Assembly (NCBI GenBank): GCA_964420835.1
Contig: CAYQUO010000001.1
Span: 186,001-250,000, forward strand
DNA length: 64,000 nucleotides
From: CAYQUO01 sp964420835
Lineage (GTDB): Bacteria > Chloroflexota > Anaerolineae > Anaerolineales > Anaerolineaceae
Direction: 5' to 3'
How positions within the stretch are numbered: the first letter of the stretch is position 1; every line of letters begins with the position of its first letter. The notes under the pieces are model-generated. The model saw only the letters and a list, made by a program, of their open reading frames with translations. It was not told the DNA's origin and ran no database searches. This document shows positions 25,809-33,444 of the stretch, in pieces. The translations under genes and the position numbers were made by a program.

Positions 25809-26704
25809 AACGCCTGCTCCCCTTCATTCTCTCCATGGGCCTGTTCCTGGCCTCCTGCACCCCGGTGAACCTGGATGCACCCATGCCCTCCTTTACCACC
25901 GGCGTGGACCCGCAAGCCTGGGCATCCGTGCCGGCCGGGGAATTCCTCAAGGGGCAGTTCGAAGAAAAGGCAGCCACCGATGCCTTCCAGATCATGGTCA
26001 CCGATGTGACCACCGCCCAGTACGCTGCGTTCCTCAATGAAGCCCTGGCCGCCGGCAGGGTAAAACTGGAAGGGGACCGCATCAGCGGGTATTACCCCGG
26101 CGACATCTTCCGCGGCGTCAAGCACGAGGAACGCGTCGACGAGGGCTACAAGGTTTACATCCCCCTGGATGATCCCTCCCTGCGCCTGCAAAAGACGGGT
26201 GACAAGTACAGCGCCCAGCCTGGCTACGAGGACCATCCCATGACCATGGTTTCCTGGTTCGGCGCCCGGGGTTACTGCGAGTTCTACGGTTACCGCCTGC
26301 CCACCGAAACCGAGTGGGAAAAGGCCGCCCGCGGCACCGACGGCCGACCCTACCCCTGGGGCGACGACATTTTGCGGGAGAACGCTAACTTCTATGCCAG
26401 CCGCGACCCCTACGAGGATATGACCTCCTACGGATCGCGAACCACGCCGGTCGGCTTCTACAACGGCCGCACCTACGGGGATTACACCACGCTGGATTCC
26501 CCATCGCCCTACGGCCTGTACGACATGGCCGGCAACGTCTGGCAATGGACGGACGATGTGTACGAGGGCATGCACTACCGTTTCATGCGGGGCGGCTCCA
26601 AGGACACCTATGACTATGAACTGCGCACCTGGTCCAGCAACAACGCCACCCCCACCTATTACAGCCCGGGTGTGGGCTTCCGCTGCGCCCGCACTGCAGA
26701 GTAA
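25805..26704 (+). CDS. SUMF1/FGE-fold lipoprotein without the catalytic cysteines
   Basis: 299 residues. Lipobox LFLASC, then an FGE-sulfatase (SUMF1) domain over nearly the whole protein: ITTAQYAAFLNEA-like opening, HPMTMVSWFGARGYCEFYG, RLPTETEWEKAARG, YDMAGNVWQWTDD, FMRGGSKDTYDYEL and GVGFRCAR. The active-site Cys pair of formylglycine-generating enzymes would fall just after RGGS; here that stretch has none, so it is probably a binding or assembly protein. NirV, found with nitrite reductases, has the same fold. ATGA overlap with the previous gene. It sits outside the membrane. Confidence 0.85.
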   Translation: MKRLLPFILSMGLFLASCTPVNLDAPMPSFTTGVDPQAWASVPAGEFLKGQFEEKAATDAFQIMVTDVTTAQYAAFLNEALAAGRVKLEGDRISGYYPGDIFRGVKHEERVDEGYKVYIPLDDPSLRLQKTGDKYSAQPGYEDHPMTMVSWFGARGYCEFYGYRLPTETEWEKAARGTDGRPYPWGDDILRENANFYASRDPYEDMTSYGSRTTPVGFYNGRTYGDYTTLDSPSPYGLYDMAGNVWQWTDDVYEGMHYRFMRGGSKDTYDYELRTWSSNNATPTYYSPGVGFRCARTAE

Positions 26705-26760
26705 ACCAAAAACCGGGGATGCCGGTGCCAGGCTGGCATCCCCTGGATGAGTGAAAAACC

Positions 26761-27615
26761 ATGAAAAACCTGCGTTCCACCTTTCGTGATTACTGGCAGT
26801 TGATTAAGAACCTGCAGACCGGCCTGCTGACCGCCACCGGCCTGGCCGGTTTCATGTCCGCCCGTTGCCCGGTGCTCAACCTGCCGCTGCTGGCCGGCCT
26901 CACGGTCAGCCTGCTGGCTTCCATCAGCGGCAGCACCATCCTGAACATGTGGTGGGATCGGGACATTGACGCCCTCATGCCGCGCACCTGCCAGCGTCCG
27001 CTGGCTTCCGGGCGCGTGCAGCCAGGCCAGGCGCTGCGCGCCGGGCTGGTGCTTTCCATCATCGGCGTTGCCCTGGCAGCCGCCCTGCAGCCCCTTTACG
27101 GCCTGCTGATTTTTACCGGCCTCTTTTTTGACGTGGTCGTTTACACCATGTGGCTCAAACGCCGCACCTGTTGGAGCATCCTCTGGGGGGGCATTGCCGG
27201 CGCCATGCCCGTGCTGGCCGGCCGCACGCTGGGGCTGGGCTCGATCGACTGGATCGGCATCGTCCTGGCCCTGGGGGTGCTCTTGTGGATTCCCACCCAC
27301 ATCCTCACCTTCAGCCTGCGAAACGAAGCCGATTACCGGGCGGCCGGTGTGCCCACCTTTGTTTCCACCTACGGCCCGGGCGAAACCCGCCTCACCATTG
27401 CCATTTCCAGCGTGTTGGCAGCCCTGGCCATGGGGCTGGCCGGCTGGGGCATCGGTATGAACTGGGGCTTCCTGCGGCTGCTGGGCGTCCTTTCCAGCGG
27501 TTTGCTGCTGCTGGCCGTGGCGATGGTCTTACGGCCTTCCGAGCGGGTCAGTTTCGGCCTCTTTAAGTACGCCTCGCTCTACATGCTCTACTCCATGCTC
27601 CTGATGATCGCCTGA
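26761..27615 (+). CDS. UbiA-superfamily prenyltransferase, heme O synthase (CtaB)-like
   Basis: 284 residues, about eight to nine helices. First Asp-rich motif NMWWDRDIDALMPRTCQRPL closely follows the CtaB pattern NxxxDxDxD..MxRTxxRPL. The second region, WIPTHILTFSLRNEADYRAAG, matches PPHFWaLal.k.DY..AG of heme O synthases. It would farnesylate protoheme to heme O at the membrane. Lying two genes after a His-rich membrane protein, it suggests that protein carries a modified heme. No ctaA or standard cytochrome oxidase subunits are in the window. Confidence 0.82.
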   Translation: MKNLRSTFRDYWQLIKNLQTGLLTATGLAGFMSARCPVLNLPLLAGLTVSLLASISGSTILNMWWDRDIDALMPRTCQRPLASGRVQPGQALRAGLVLSIIGVALAAALQPLYGLLIFTGLFFDVVVYTMWLKRRTCWSILWGGIAGAMPVLAGRTLGLGSIDWIGIVLALGVLLWIPTHILTFSLRNEADYRAAGVPTFVSTYGPGETRLTIAISSVLAALAMGLAGWGIGMNWGFLRLLGVLSSGLLLLAVAMVLRPSERVSFGLFKYASLYMLYSMLLMIA

Positions 27616-27652
27616 TGGACGACCTCCCGTGTGAGAAAAAGGGGCACAGCCT

Positions 27653-28261
27653 GTGAAACAAGCCATCCTCGACCGGGTTCTCCTCCTGGCGGCTAGCCTG
27701 CTGGCAGCCTGGCAGGTGGCGGTGGGCATTAACGGCCTGGGCACCCTGCCTGTGCTGGCCTACACGGTGGCATTCGGCGTGCTGCTGGTGGCCGAACTGC
27801 TGCTGCTCATCCTCGGCCTGGACGTGCTCGACGAGCCGCTGGTGGTCATCGTCTCAACCATCATCCCCCTCAGCCTCTCCGCCGGTCTGGCCTGGCAGCA
27901 CCTGCCGGGGGTGCGGCTGCCCTACCTGGTCTTTGCCATCCTCGGCTTCCTGGTTGTGGTCATCACCCGGGTGACCGCCCCGCAGCGGCGGCTGGCCGTT
28001 GTGGCGCTGGCGGTCGTCCACGGCGTGGCCGGCCTGGTCATCACCTTTCTGCCGGCTGGGCTGGCGCTTGCCGGGCGGGCCGCCCCCGGGTTCGCCTGGG
28101 TGAGCCTTGGCGGAGCCCTCATCGGTGTGGGCGGGTTGCTGCTGGGTTTCCTTAAGACCGGCCACCCCTTCCTCTCCCGCCAGGTCATTTTTCGCCTGCT
28201 GCCGGCCCTGTTGTTCCTGATGACCGCCGCATTTGTGGCCGGTTTTGTGCTTGCCGGGTGA
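27653..28261 (+). CDS. Polytopic membrane protein, second of two paralogs bracketing the cluster
   Basis: 202 residues from a GTG start, about seven helices. Paralog of the protein at 23643: shares LLLILGLDVL, IPLSLSAGLAW, VHGVAGLVI, GFAWVSLGGALI and LLFLMTAAFVAGF at the same spacing. It is more Ala/Leu-rich and has fewer Lys. No known family. Its location 37 bases after the CtaB-like gene places it in the same operon, so both copies likely work with the 491-residue protein, perhaps as two non-identical subunits. Confidence 0.8.
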   Translation: MKQAILDRVLLLAASLLAAWQVAVGINGLGTLPVLAYTVAFGVLLVAELLLLILGLDVLDEPLVVIVSTIIPLSLSAGLAWQHLPGVRLPYLVFAILGFLVVVITRVTAPQRRLAVVALAVVHGVAGLVITFLPAGLALAGRAAPGFAWVSLGGALIGVGGLLLGFLKTGHPFLSRQVIFRLLPALLFLMTAAFVAGFVLAG

Positions 28262-28339
28262 CCGGGAACGCCCGGCAGGCGGGGTGCATTTGAGAACCGT
28301 TATCCCATTATTATCCCTTCAAGAGAAAGGAATGTAAAA

Positions 28340-29038
28340 ATGAGAAATCAATGGTGGTCCAAACCTCTTCGCATTATCGGCATCATCCTGATGAGCCTGA
28401 CAGCCGCCTTCACCCTGATGGGCGGTGCCGGAACGTCCTGCGTGGCGCTTAACCCCACGGGGTTTGGGGGCAGTTTCTCCGGGATCGCCCCCTTCCAGTG
28501 GCTGTGGATCCTCTTCGTGCTGGTCGGTATTGCCGCCGGTGTGCTGGGGATCCGCGCCGTCGTGCTGCTCATCCGCAGCGCATCGCACGCATGGCGGGCT
28601 TCCATGGTGGCCCTTGTGCTGGGCACGGTGTTGAACGGTGTGCACATGGCCATGTCGCGCCTCCTGCGCGGCAGTTCCATGCCGGTGGATGGCGTGCTGT
28701 ACGCCAACGTGCTGACGCTGGTGGTTTTCCTGCTCTTCCGCATCCCGGGCATCTGGCAGGGCATCCACCTTGAAAAACCCTCCGGCGGGCAGCCGGCCGG
28801 CGGCGCCGCGGCGGCCTTTGCCCTCTGGGCATCCGGCCTGCTCACGCTCACCATCCAGTTCCTCATGCAGCCCACCCACACCATTGGGGGGGTCAACTAC
28901 GCCGATGCCTGGCACATCACCCTCAGCGTCATTGGCGGCGGGCTGCTCCTGGGCGGCCTGCTGGTCTTCCTGCTTCCCCGGCTGGCTGCAGCGCGCCGCC
29001 AGGCGCATCCCGGGCCGGTTGAAACACGCCGGGCCTGA
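28340..29038 (+). CDS. Membrane protein of unknown function, last gene of the redox-like operon
   Basis: 232 residues, about six helices. The N-terminus carries a GTSCVALNPTGFGG segment after the first helix, probably a periplasm-side loop. His residues occur in helix ends (SHAWRAS, GVHMAMSRLL, QPTHTIGG, DAWHITLS). No family is recognised. A purine-rich AAAGGAATG site precedes the ATG. Followed by a strong terminator at 29078, which closes the operon. Confidence 0.75.
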   Translation: MRNQWWSKPLRIIGIILMSLTAAFTLMGGAGTSCVALNPTGFGGSFSGIAPFQWLWILFVLVGIAAGVLGIRAVVLLIRSASHAWRASMVALVLGTVLNGVHMAMSRLLRGSSMPVDGVLYANVLTLVVFLLFRIPGIWQGIHLEKPSGGQPAGGAAAAFALWASGLLTLTIQFLMQPTHTIGGVNYADAWHITLSVIGGGLLLGGLLVFLLPRLAAARRQAHPGPVETRRA

Positions 29039-29077
29039 TCAACCCCTGCCCTTGCATCCCCCTTGGGGAACGCATAA

Positions 29078-29116
29078 CGGCACCCGCTGGAAAACCACGC
29101 GGGTGCCGCCTTTTTT
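29078..29116 (+). terminator. Intrinsic terminator of the membrane redox-like operon
   Basis: Perfect 10-bp stem, CGGCACCCGC with GCGGGTGCCG around an 11-base loop, then CC and six T. Confidence 0.92.
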
Positions 29117-29397
29117 GCCTGTGGGCGGTGCTTTGGGGCTGCGGCAGGCAGCCGTCACAGCGGCTGCCCGGCCCGGCGGGGCCTCTGCCGCGCCCCGGGA
29201 GTGCGCTCCGGGGAAAACCCCGGCACCCTTGATTATAGCGGATTATTCCCGTCCGGTCACCCCGCGTGGGAGCCCGGCAGGTTCCGGTTTATAATGACCT
29301 GGGGTACGGCGTTGTTGGTGGTGCCTTCCCATGCGGCACCCTTTTTGCAACCAGGTGGTAGGCGGCCGGAGGGCGACCGCCCCCCGGTTAAGAACAA

Positions 29398-31008
29398 ATG
29401 GCAACCGATCAAAAGGCCCAATTCTTCTCCTTCATCACCGCCCTCCTCTTCACGGTTTTCAACATCTTCGTGGAGGAATGGGCGTTAAGCACCCCGCAGG
29501 GCTACCGCATCCTCACCAGCCTGGCGCACGGACCTTCGGCTGCCGTCCCCGTCCTCTTCACGACGCTGGTTTCCTTTGGCCTGCTGTTCTCCTTTGCGTG
29601 GCTGGTGCTCAGCCTGCGGCGGGGGTGGCGCATCCCGCTGGTGCTGGCTTTTGCAGTGCCGGCTTTTGTGGCTTACAACTACTGGAAACTTTTTCACCGC
29701 CCCTTCTCCTTTGTTGACCTCGATACCGCCCTGAACGCCCCGGTGCAGGTGTACGATGCCGCGGCCCGGCTGTATTTCAACCGGCTGGCCCTTGTTCCCC
29801 TGGCAGGCTGCCTGGCCCTTGTGCTCCTGCCCGGCCACCCGCAGCCGCGGCGCGCCCGCGGGCTGGCGCTCGCCATGCTGGGCTGCCTGCTGGTCAACCT
29901 GGGCTTCAGCGCCCTGCGGCTGCCGGTCAACTGGGGCACCGCCGAGCCGGGGGTCTACCGCACCGTGATCAATTATGCCCGGGCGGGCGCCTCCACCCGC
30001 TATATCCGCCAGGCTGTGCCCTACCAGGGGCGGTCGCAACCCCGGAACAACCTGGTGCTGGTGATCGACGAGAGCATCCGCAGCGACCACCTGTCCCTCA
30101 ACGGTTACGACCGCCCGACCACCCCGACCCTGGAGCGCCTGGCCGGGGAACCGGGGCTGCTGCACAACTGGGGCACGGCGGTTGCGGGGGCCACCTGCAG
30201 CACCCTCTCCAACGCCCTGCTGCTCACCGGTGTTCCGGTCACCTTAGACTCCGGCGGAAGCATCCAGGCCACCACCGCCGGGATGCCCACGCTTTTTCAT
30301 TACGCAAAGGCGGCGGGTTATTTGACAACCTATATGGATGACCAGGCGGATTTCCTTTGGAACAGCCTCGCCGCCGCCGACCTCGGCGTGATTGACGAGT
30401 GGCGCAAGGTGCCCCCCGGTCACCCCCTGGATGCGGATCTGCAGGCTGCCGAGTGGATCAGGGAGCGGGTCACCTCATCTCAGGCTAATTTCATCGTCCT
30501 TAACAAGGCCGGGGTGCACTTCCTGTATGAGAACTCCTATCCGCCGGAGGAGGCGCTGTGGGGGCCCATCCCGGAGGATTACCACCGGCAGCCGGAACTG
30601 GCTGTGAACCCCTATGACAACGGCATCCGCTACGCCGTGGATGCCTTCTTCTCCCGCCTGCTCCCCAACCCGGCGGCCGGCCTGGAGAACACCATCCTCC
30701 TTTACACCTCCGACCACGGGCAGACGCTCTTCGAGGGCGGGGTGGGCTGGCTGCACTGCAATTTCACACCCCAGGAGGCCTCCGTGCCGCTGTTCCTGCT
30801 GGGCAGCCTGCCGGCCGAACCGGACACCTCCTACGCCGCCAGCCATGCCAACATCCTGCCCACGCTGCTGGACCTGATGGGCCTGGGGCCGGAGGCACGC
30901 CTGCCGGGTTATGCGCCATCCCTGCTCAGCGCCACCGCCGCGGACAGCGCGGCGCGCTACTACATCGCCGGCGACGGCGCCGTCATCGAGTATGTTCCCT
31001 GGAAATAG
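29398..31008 (+). CDS. Phosphoethanolamine-transferase-like sulfatase-fold enzyme
   Basis: 536 residues. Five N-terminal membrane helices (about 10-185), then an extracellular alkaline-phosphatase-fold domain. Motifs of the EptA/OpgE group: LVIDESIRSDHLSLNGYDRPTTP (metal Asp/Glu), GATCSTLSNALLLTG with the nucleophilic Thr, NKAGVHFLYENSYP near 370, LLYTSDHGQTLFE near 435 (metal Asp-His) and ASHANILPTLLDLMG. It would transfer phosphoethanolamine or another head group from a phospholipid to a surface glycan or lipid. Target is unknown; no LPS genes are nearby. TATAAT at 29290-29295 is a candidate -10. Confidence 0.86.
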   Translation: MATDQKAQFFSFITALLFTVFNIFVEEWALSTPQGYRILTSLAHGPSAAVPVLFTTLVSFGLLFSFAWLVLSLRRGWRIPLVLAFAVPAFVAYNYWKLFHRPFSFVDLDTALNAPVQVYDAAARLYFNRLALVPLAGCLALVLLPGHPQPRRARGLALAMLGCLLVNLGFSALRLPVNWGTAEPGVYRTVINYARAGASTRYIRQAVPYQGRSQPRNNLVLVIDESIRSDHLSLNGYDRPTTPTLERLAGEPGLLHNWGTAVAGATCSTLSNALLLTGVPVTLDSGGSIQATTAGMPTLFHYAKAAGYLTTYMDDQADFLWNSLAAADLGVIDEWRKVPPGHPLDADLQAAEWIRERVTSSQANFIVLNKAGVHFLYENSYPPEEALWGPIPEDYHRQPELAVNPYDNGIRYAVDAFFSRLLPNPAAGLENTILLYTSDHGQTLFEGGVGWLHCNFTPQEASVPLFLLGSLPAEPDTSYAASHANILPTLLDLMGLGPEARLPGYAPSLLSATAADSAARYYIAGDGAVIEYVPWK

Positions 31009-31266
31009 GGACCTGTTGATCCCCCCTATTGACCCGAGCCCTTTCCCGGCACCGCCCGAACCGCCCGGTGCTCTGGCTGGCATTTCACACGGTTCCCTTC
31101 CACGACAAGTGAAACCATCGCCGATCCGGCAGGGTTTGCAATCCCCTTTTATGTACAGGTGTACGGCTGGATCACCGCCGGCCCGAATTGAGGGACCTGC
31201 CGCCCAACCCGGAAAAACCCGGCAAGGCTGTCCGCAGCAGGAAGTGCTTCAACGGCTGAACCGGGG

Positions 31267-31878
31267 TTATGGGGTATACGGCAGTTCTCCCGGGCATTTC
31301 GGCGCATCCGGGCAGGTGTAACGCAGCATCTCCGCCTGGGCGCCGTGACCGGCCGTGCGCAGCAGCATCGGCTTCCCACAGACCGGACAACCCGGCGGGC
31401 TGGCCGGGCGGAGCACGCCCTCCGGCGCGGCGGGCTCAGGCCGCGGCGTGCCGCGCAGTTTGCCGCTGATGAGGGTCTTCAGTTCCTCCACGTCGAACGG
31501 TTGGCGCCCCTCCACCCACAGCAGCGGCAGTCCGCCGGCGGCGCACACCTGTTCCAGCAGTTCGTCGCGCCCCTCGCGCCCGGGCTCCAGCAGTTCCACC
31601 GCCAGGTAGGGCAGCATCTGCTTCTTCGGCCGGCAGAGCAGGAAGTCGATCCGCCCGTTGCGCACATATTCCGCCATGGCCGGGTGCCGTTTCGGCTGCA
31701 CGATGTAGAACAGCGCCCCCAGGGGCACCCGCGGGCAGACCACCAGCGGCGCGGCGATCTCCTGCAGCAGCAGGAAAAATTCCGCCTCGGCGGGGGAGAG
31801 GAAGTCCTCGCGCCGGCGGATCGGCGACTCCGCAGGCGTTGCGGCAGAGGGGGGTTTCTTGAAGAGGGTGAACGGCAT
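31267..31878 (-). CDS. DUF2726 protein with a C-terminal four-cysteine zinc finger
   Basis: 203 residues. A DUF2726 domain (about 25-140), a restriction-endonuclease-like fold in which RIDFLLCRPKKQMLPYLAVELL is the conserved core containing the Asp and Glu positions. A C-terminal CPVCGK...YTCPDAPKC segment (about 165-200) looks like the topoisomerase-type C4 zinc finger. The combination suggests nucleic-acid binding or cleavage; biological role unknown. Single gene. Confidence 0.82.
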   Translation of the reverse strand: MPFTLFKKPPSAATPAESPIRRREDFLSPAEAEFFLLLQEIAAPLVVCPRVPLGALFYIVQPKRHPAMAEYVRNGRIDFLLCRPKKQMLPYLAVELLEPGREGRDELLEQVCAAGGLPLLWVEGRQPFDVEELKTLISGKLRGTPRPEPAAPEGVLRPASPPGCPVCGKPMLLRTAGHGAQAEMLRYTCPDAPKCPGELPYTP

Positions 31879-31946
31879 CGGGCGCTCCGGGGGGTTGGGT
31901 TGGGTTAATTGTATACCGGATTTCCGAACCCAAGCCGATGCACCAT

Positions 31947-31979
31947 CCCCCCATTTCCCGTTTTCTGGTAAATGGGGGG
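31947..31979. repeat. REP-like palindrome
   Basis: CCCCCCATTT and AAATGGGGGG, perfect 10-base arms around a 13-base loop, followed by a GGGGGGATTGAGGGGGG run. The C/G-block style is typical of dispersed REP/MITE-like elements in some bacteria. Confidence 0.6.
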
Positions 31980-32155
31980 GATTGAGGGGGGGTCAATGGC
32001 AATGCGCCATGGAAGGCGCTTCTTGTCGGACGTTTGGCCTGATGGATTATTCAGGCTGGCAATCTCCGGATAAGTCCTTGTGCTGGCCGGGGGGTAATAA
32101 TTGCCCAAAACCCGTACTGTCAGGGGGTCTTCAACATGCACTCATCCTCCTGAAT

Positions 32156-32242
32156 TCAATTTCCCGGGTTGGATTCGGTGTAAACGTAGATCCGCTGCTG
32201 GACCGCGTCCTCTCGGATGATGTGTTCAAAATAATTGCGCCA
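32156..32242 (-). pseudogene. Relic of a RAYT (REP-associated Y1) transposase C-terminus
   Basis: On the minus strand, 28 codons read WRNYFEHIIREDAVQQRIYV and then a short tail ending in NPGN before a stop. This matches the C-terminal signature of REP-associated tyrosine transposases (RNYYEHIIR...RIR.YI..NP). No HUH or catalytic Tyr portion is found upstream, where the frame runs into the REP-like palindrome. It is therefore a decayed fragment. Its location between two REP-like palindromes fits RAYT biology. Confidence 0.6.
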
Positions 32243-32276
32243 CGATGATGGTGCGGAGGAGGATTAACGAGTAGAA

Positions 32277-32307
32277 CCCCCCTTCCCTTCAGGGAAGGGG
32301 CGGGGGG
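32277..32307. repeat. REP-like palindrome upstream of ruvB
   Basis: CCCCTTCCCT and AGGGAAGGGG, perfect 10-base arms with a 2-base loop, flanked by C and G runs. Ends about 20 bases before the ruvB extended -10. Confidence 0.6.
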
Positions 32308-32328
32308 ATGGGTTCCCTTCCCCCTCCG

Positions 32329-32337
32329 TGCTATAAT
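32329..32337 (+). promoter_or_regulatory. Extended -10 promoter giving a leaderless ruvB mRNA
   Basis: TG-C-TATAAT, a perfect extended -10. Only 7 bases separate it from the ATG at 32345, so transcription should start at or next to the A of the start codon. No Shine-Dalgarno is present. Confidence 0.75.
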
Positions 32338-32344
32338 TTCCCCT

Positions 32345-33379
32345 ATGAGCGATACCAACGCCCGCAACCGCCTGCTGGATGGCGGGCCCCGCCCTGATGA
32401 CCGCCTGGACCTCGCCCTGCGCCCGCGGCACCTGGCCGAGGTCGTCGGGCAGGAGGGCGTCAAGGAGAACCTCTCCATCCTCATCGACGCCGCCCGCCAG
32501 CGCGGCGACCCGCTGGACCACGTCCTCTTCTACGGGCCGCCCGGCCTGGGCAAGACCACCCTGGCCCACGTCCTGGCCGCCGAGATGGGCGTGAACATCA
32601 GGATCACCGCCGGGCCGGCTGTCGAGCGCCCCGGCGACCTGGCCGCCATCCTCACCAACCTGCAGGGCGGCGACATCCTCTTCATCGACGAGATCCACCG
32701 CCTGGGCCGTGCCGTGGAGGAGGTGCTCTACCCGGCCATGGAGGACTTCGCCCTCGACATCGTCGTGGGCAAGGGGCCCTCGGCCCGCTCCATCCGCCTC
32801 AGGCTGCCGCGCTTCACCGTCACCGGCGCCACCACCCGCCTGGCGCTCGTCAGCGCCCCGCTGCGGGCCCGCTTCGGCGCCGTCTACCGCCTGGACTACT
32901 ACTCGCAGGCGGCCATGGAGGAGATCGTCCGCCGGGCTTCCGGCCGCCTGGGCGTGGTGTCCGAGGACGGCGGCGTCAGCGAGATCGCCCGCCGCGCCCG
33001 CGGTACACCGCGGGTGGCCCTGCGGCTGCTGCGCCGGGTGCGCGACTTCGCCCAGGTGCGCGCCGGGGGCAGCATCACCGGGGGCGTGGCCGCCGAGGCC
33101 CTGGACAAACTGAACGTCGACGCCCTGGGCCTGGATGAGGTGGACCGCCGCGTCCTGCAGACCATCATCAGCAAGTACAACGGCGGGCCGGTGGGCCTGG
33201 CCACCATCGCCGCCAGTATCAGCGAGGAGCCCGACACCATCATGGACGTGGTGGAGCCCTACCTGCTGCAGTTGGGCTTTTTGGACCGCACCCCCCAGGG
33301 CCGGGTGGCTACCCGCCTGGCCTTTGACCACCTGGGGCTGCCCTGGCACGAGGCCTCCGCCCAGCCGCGCATCCTCTGA
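32345..33379 (+). CDS. ruvB: Holliday junction branch-migration helicase RuvB
   Basis: 344 residues, full length. AAA+ motor that drives branch migration with RuvA. Seen: the LRPRHLAEVVGQEGVKENL opening, Walker A GPPGLGKTTLA (about 64-74), Walker B ILFIDEIHRLGRAVEE, sensor 1 TGATTRLALVSAPLRARFG with the arginine finger, and the C-terminal winged helix with GGPVGLATIAAS and EPYLLQLGFLDRTPQGRVAT. No ruvA or ruvC is adjacent. Expressed from a leaderless-type promoter. Confidence 0.98.
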   Translation: MSDTNARNRLLDGGPRPDDRLDLALRPRHLAEVVGQEGVKENLSILIDAARQRGDPLDHVLFYGPPGLGKTTLAHVLAAEMGVNIRITAGPAVERPGDLAAILTNLQGGDILFIDEIHRLGRAVEEVLYPAMEDFALDIVVGKGPSARSIRLRLPRFTVTGATTRLALVSAPLRARFGAVYRLDYYSQAAMEEIVRRASGRLGVVSEDGGVSEIARRARGTPRVALRLLRRVRDFAQVRAGGSITGGVAAEALDKLNVDALGLDEVDRRVLQTIISKYNGGPVGLATIAASISEEPDTIMDVVEPYLLQLGFLDRTPQGRVATRLAFDHLGLPWHEASAQPRIL

Positions 33380-33444
33380 CCCCCACCCGCACCAGGTATC
33401 ACCCCCGAAGACCGCAGCGCAACCCCGCCACGCCCGCCAACCCC

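Noticed and set aside
32264..33349. Minus-strand ORF of 361 codons opposite ruvB
   Set aside because: Antisense to ruvB; Gly/Gln/Ala/His-rich and runs through a REP-like palindrome.
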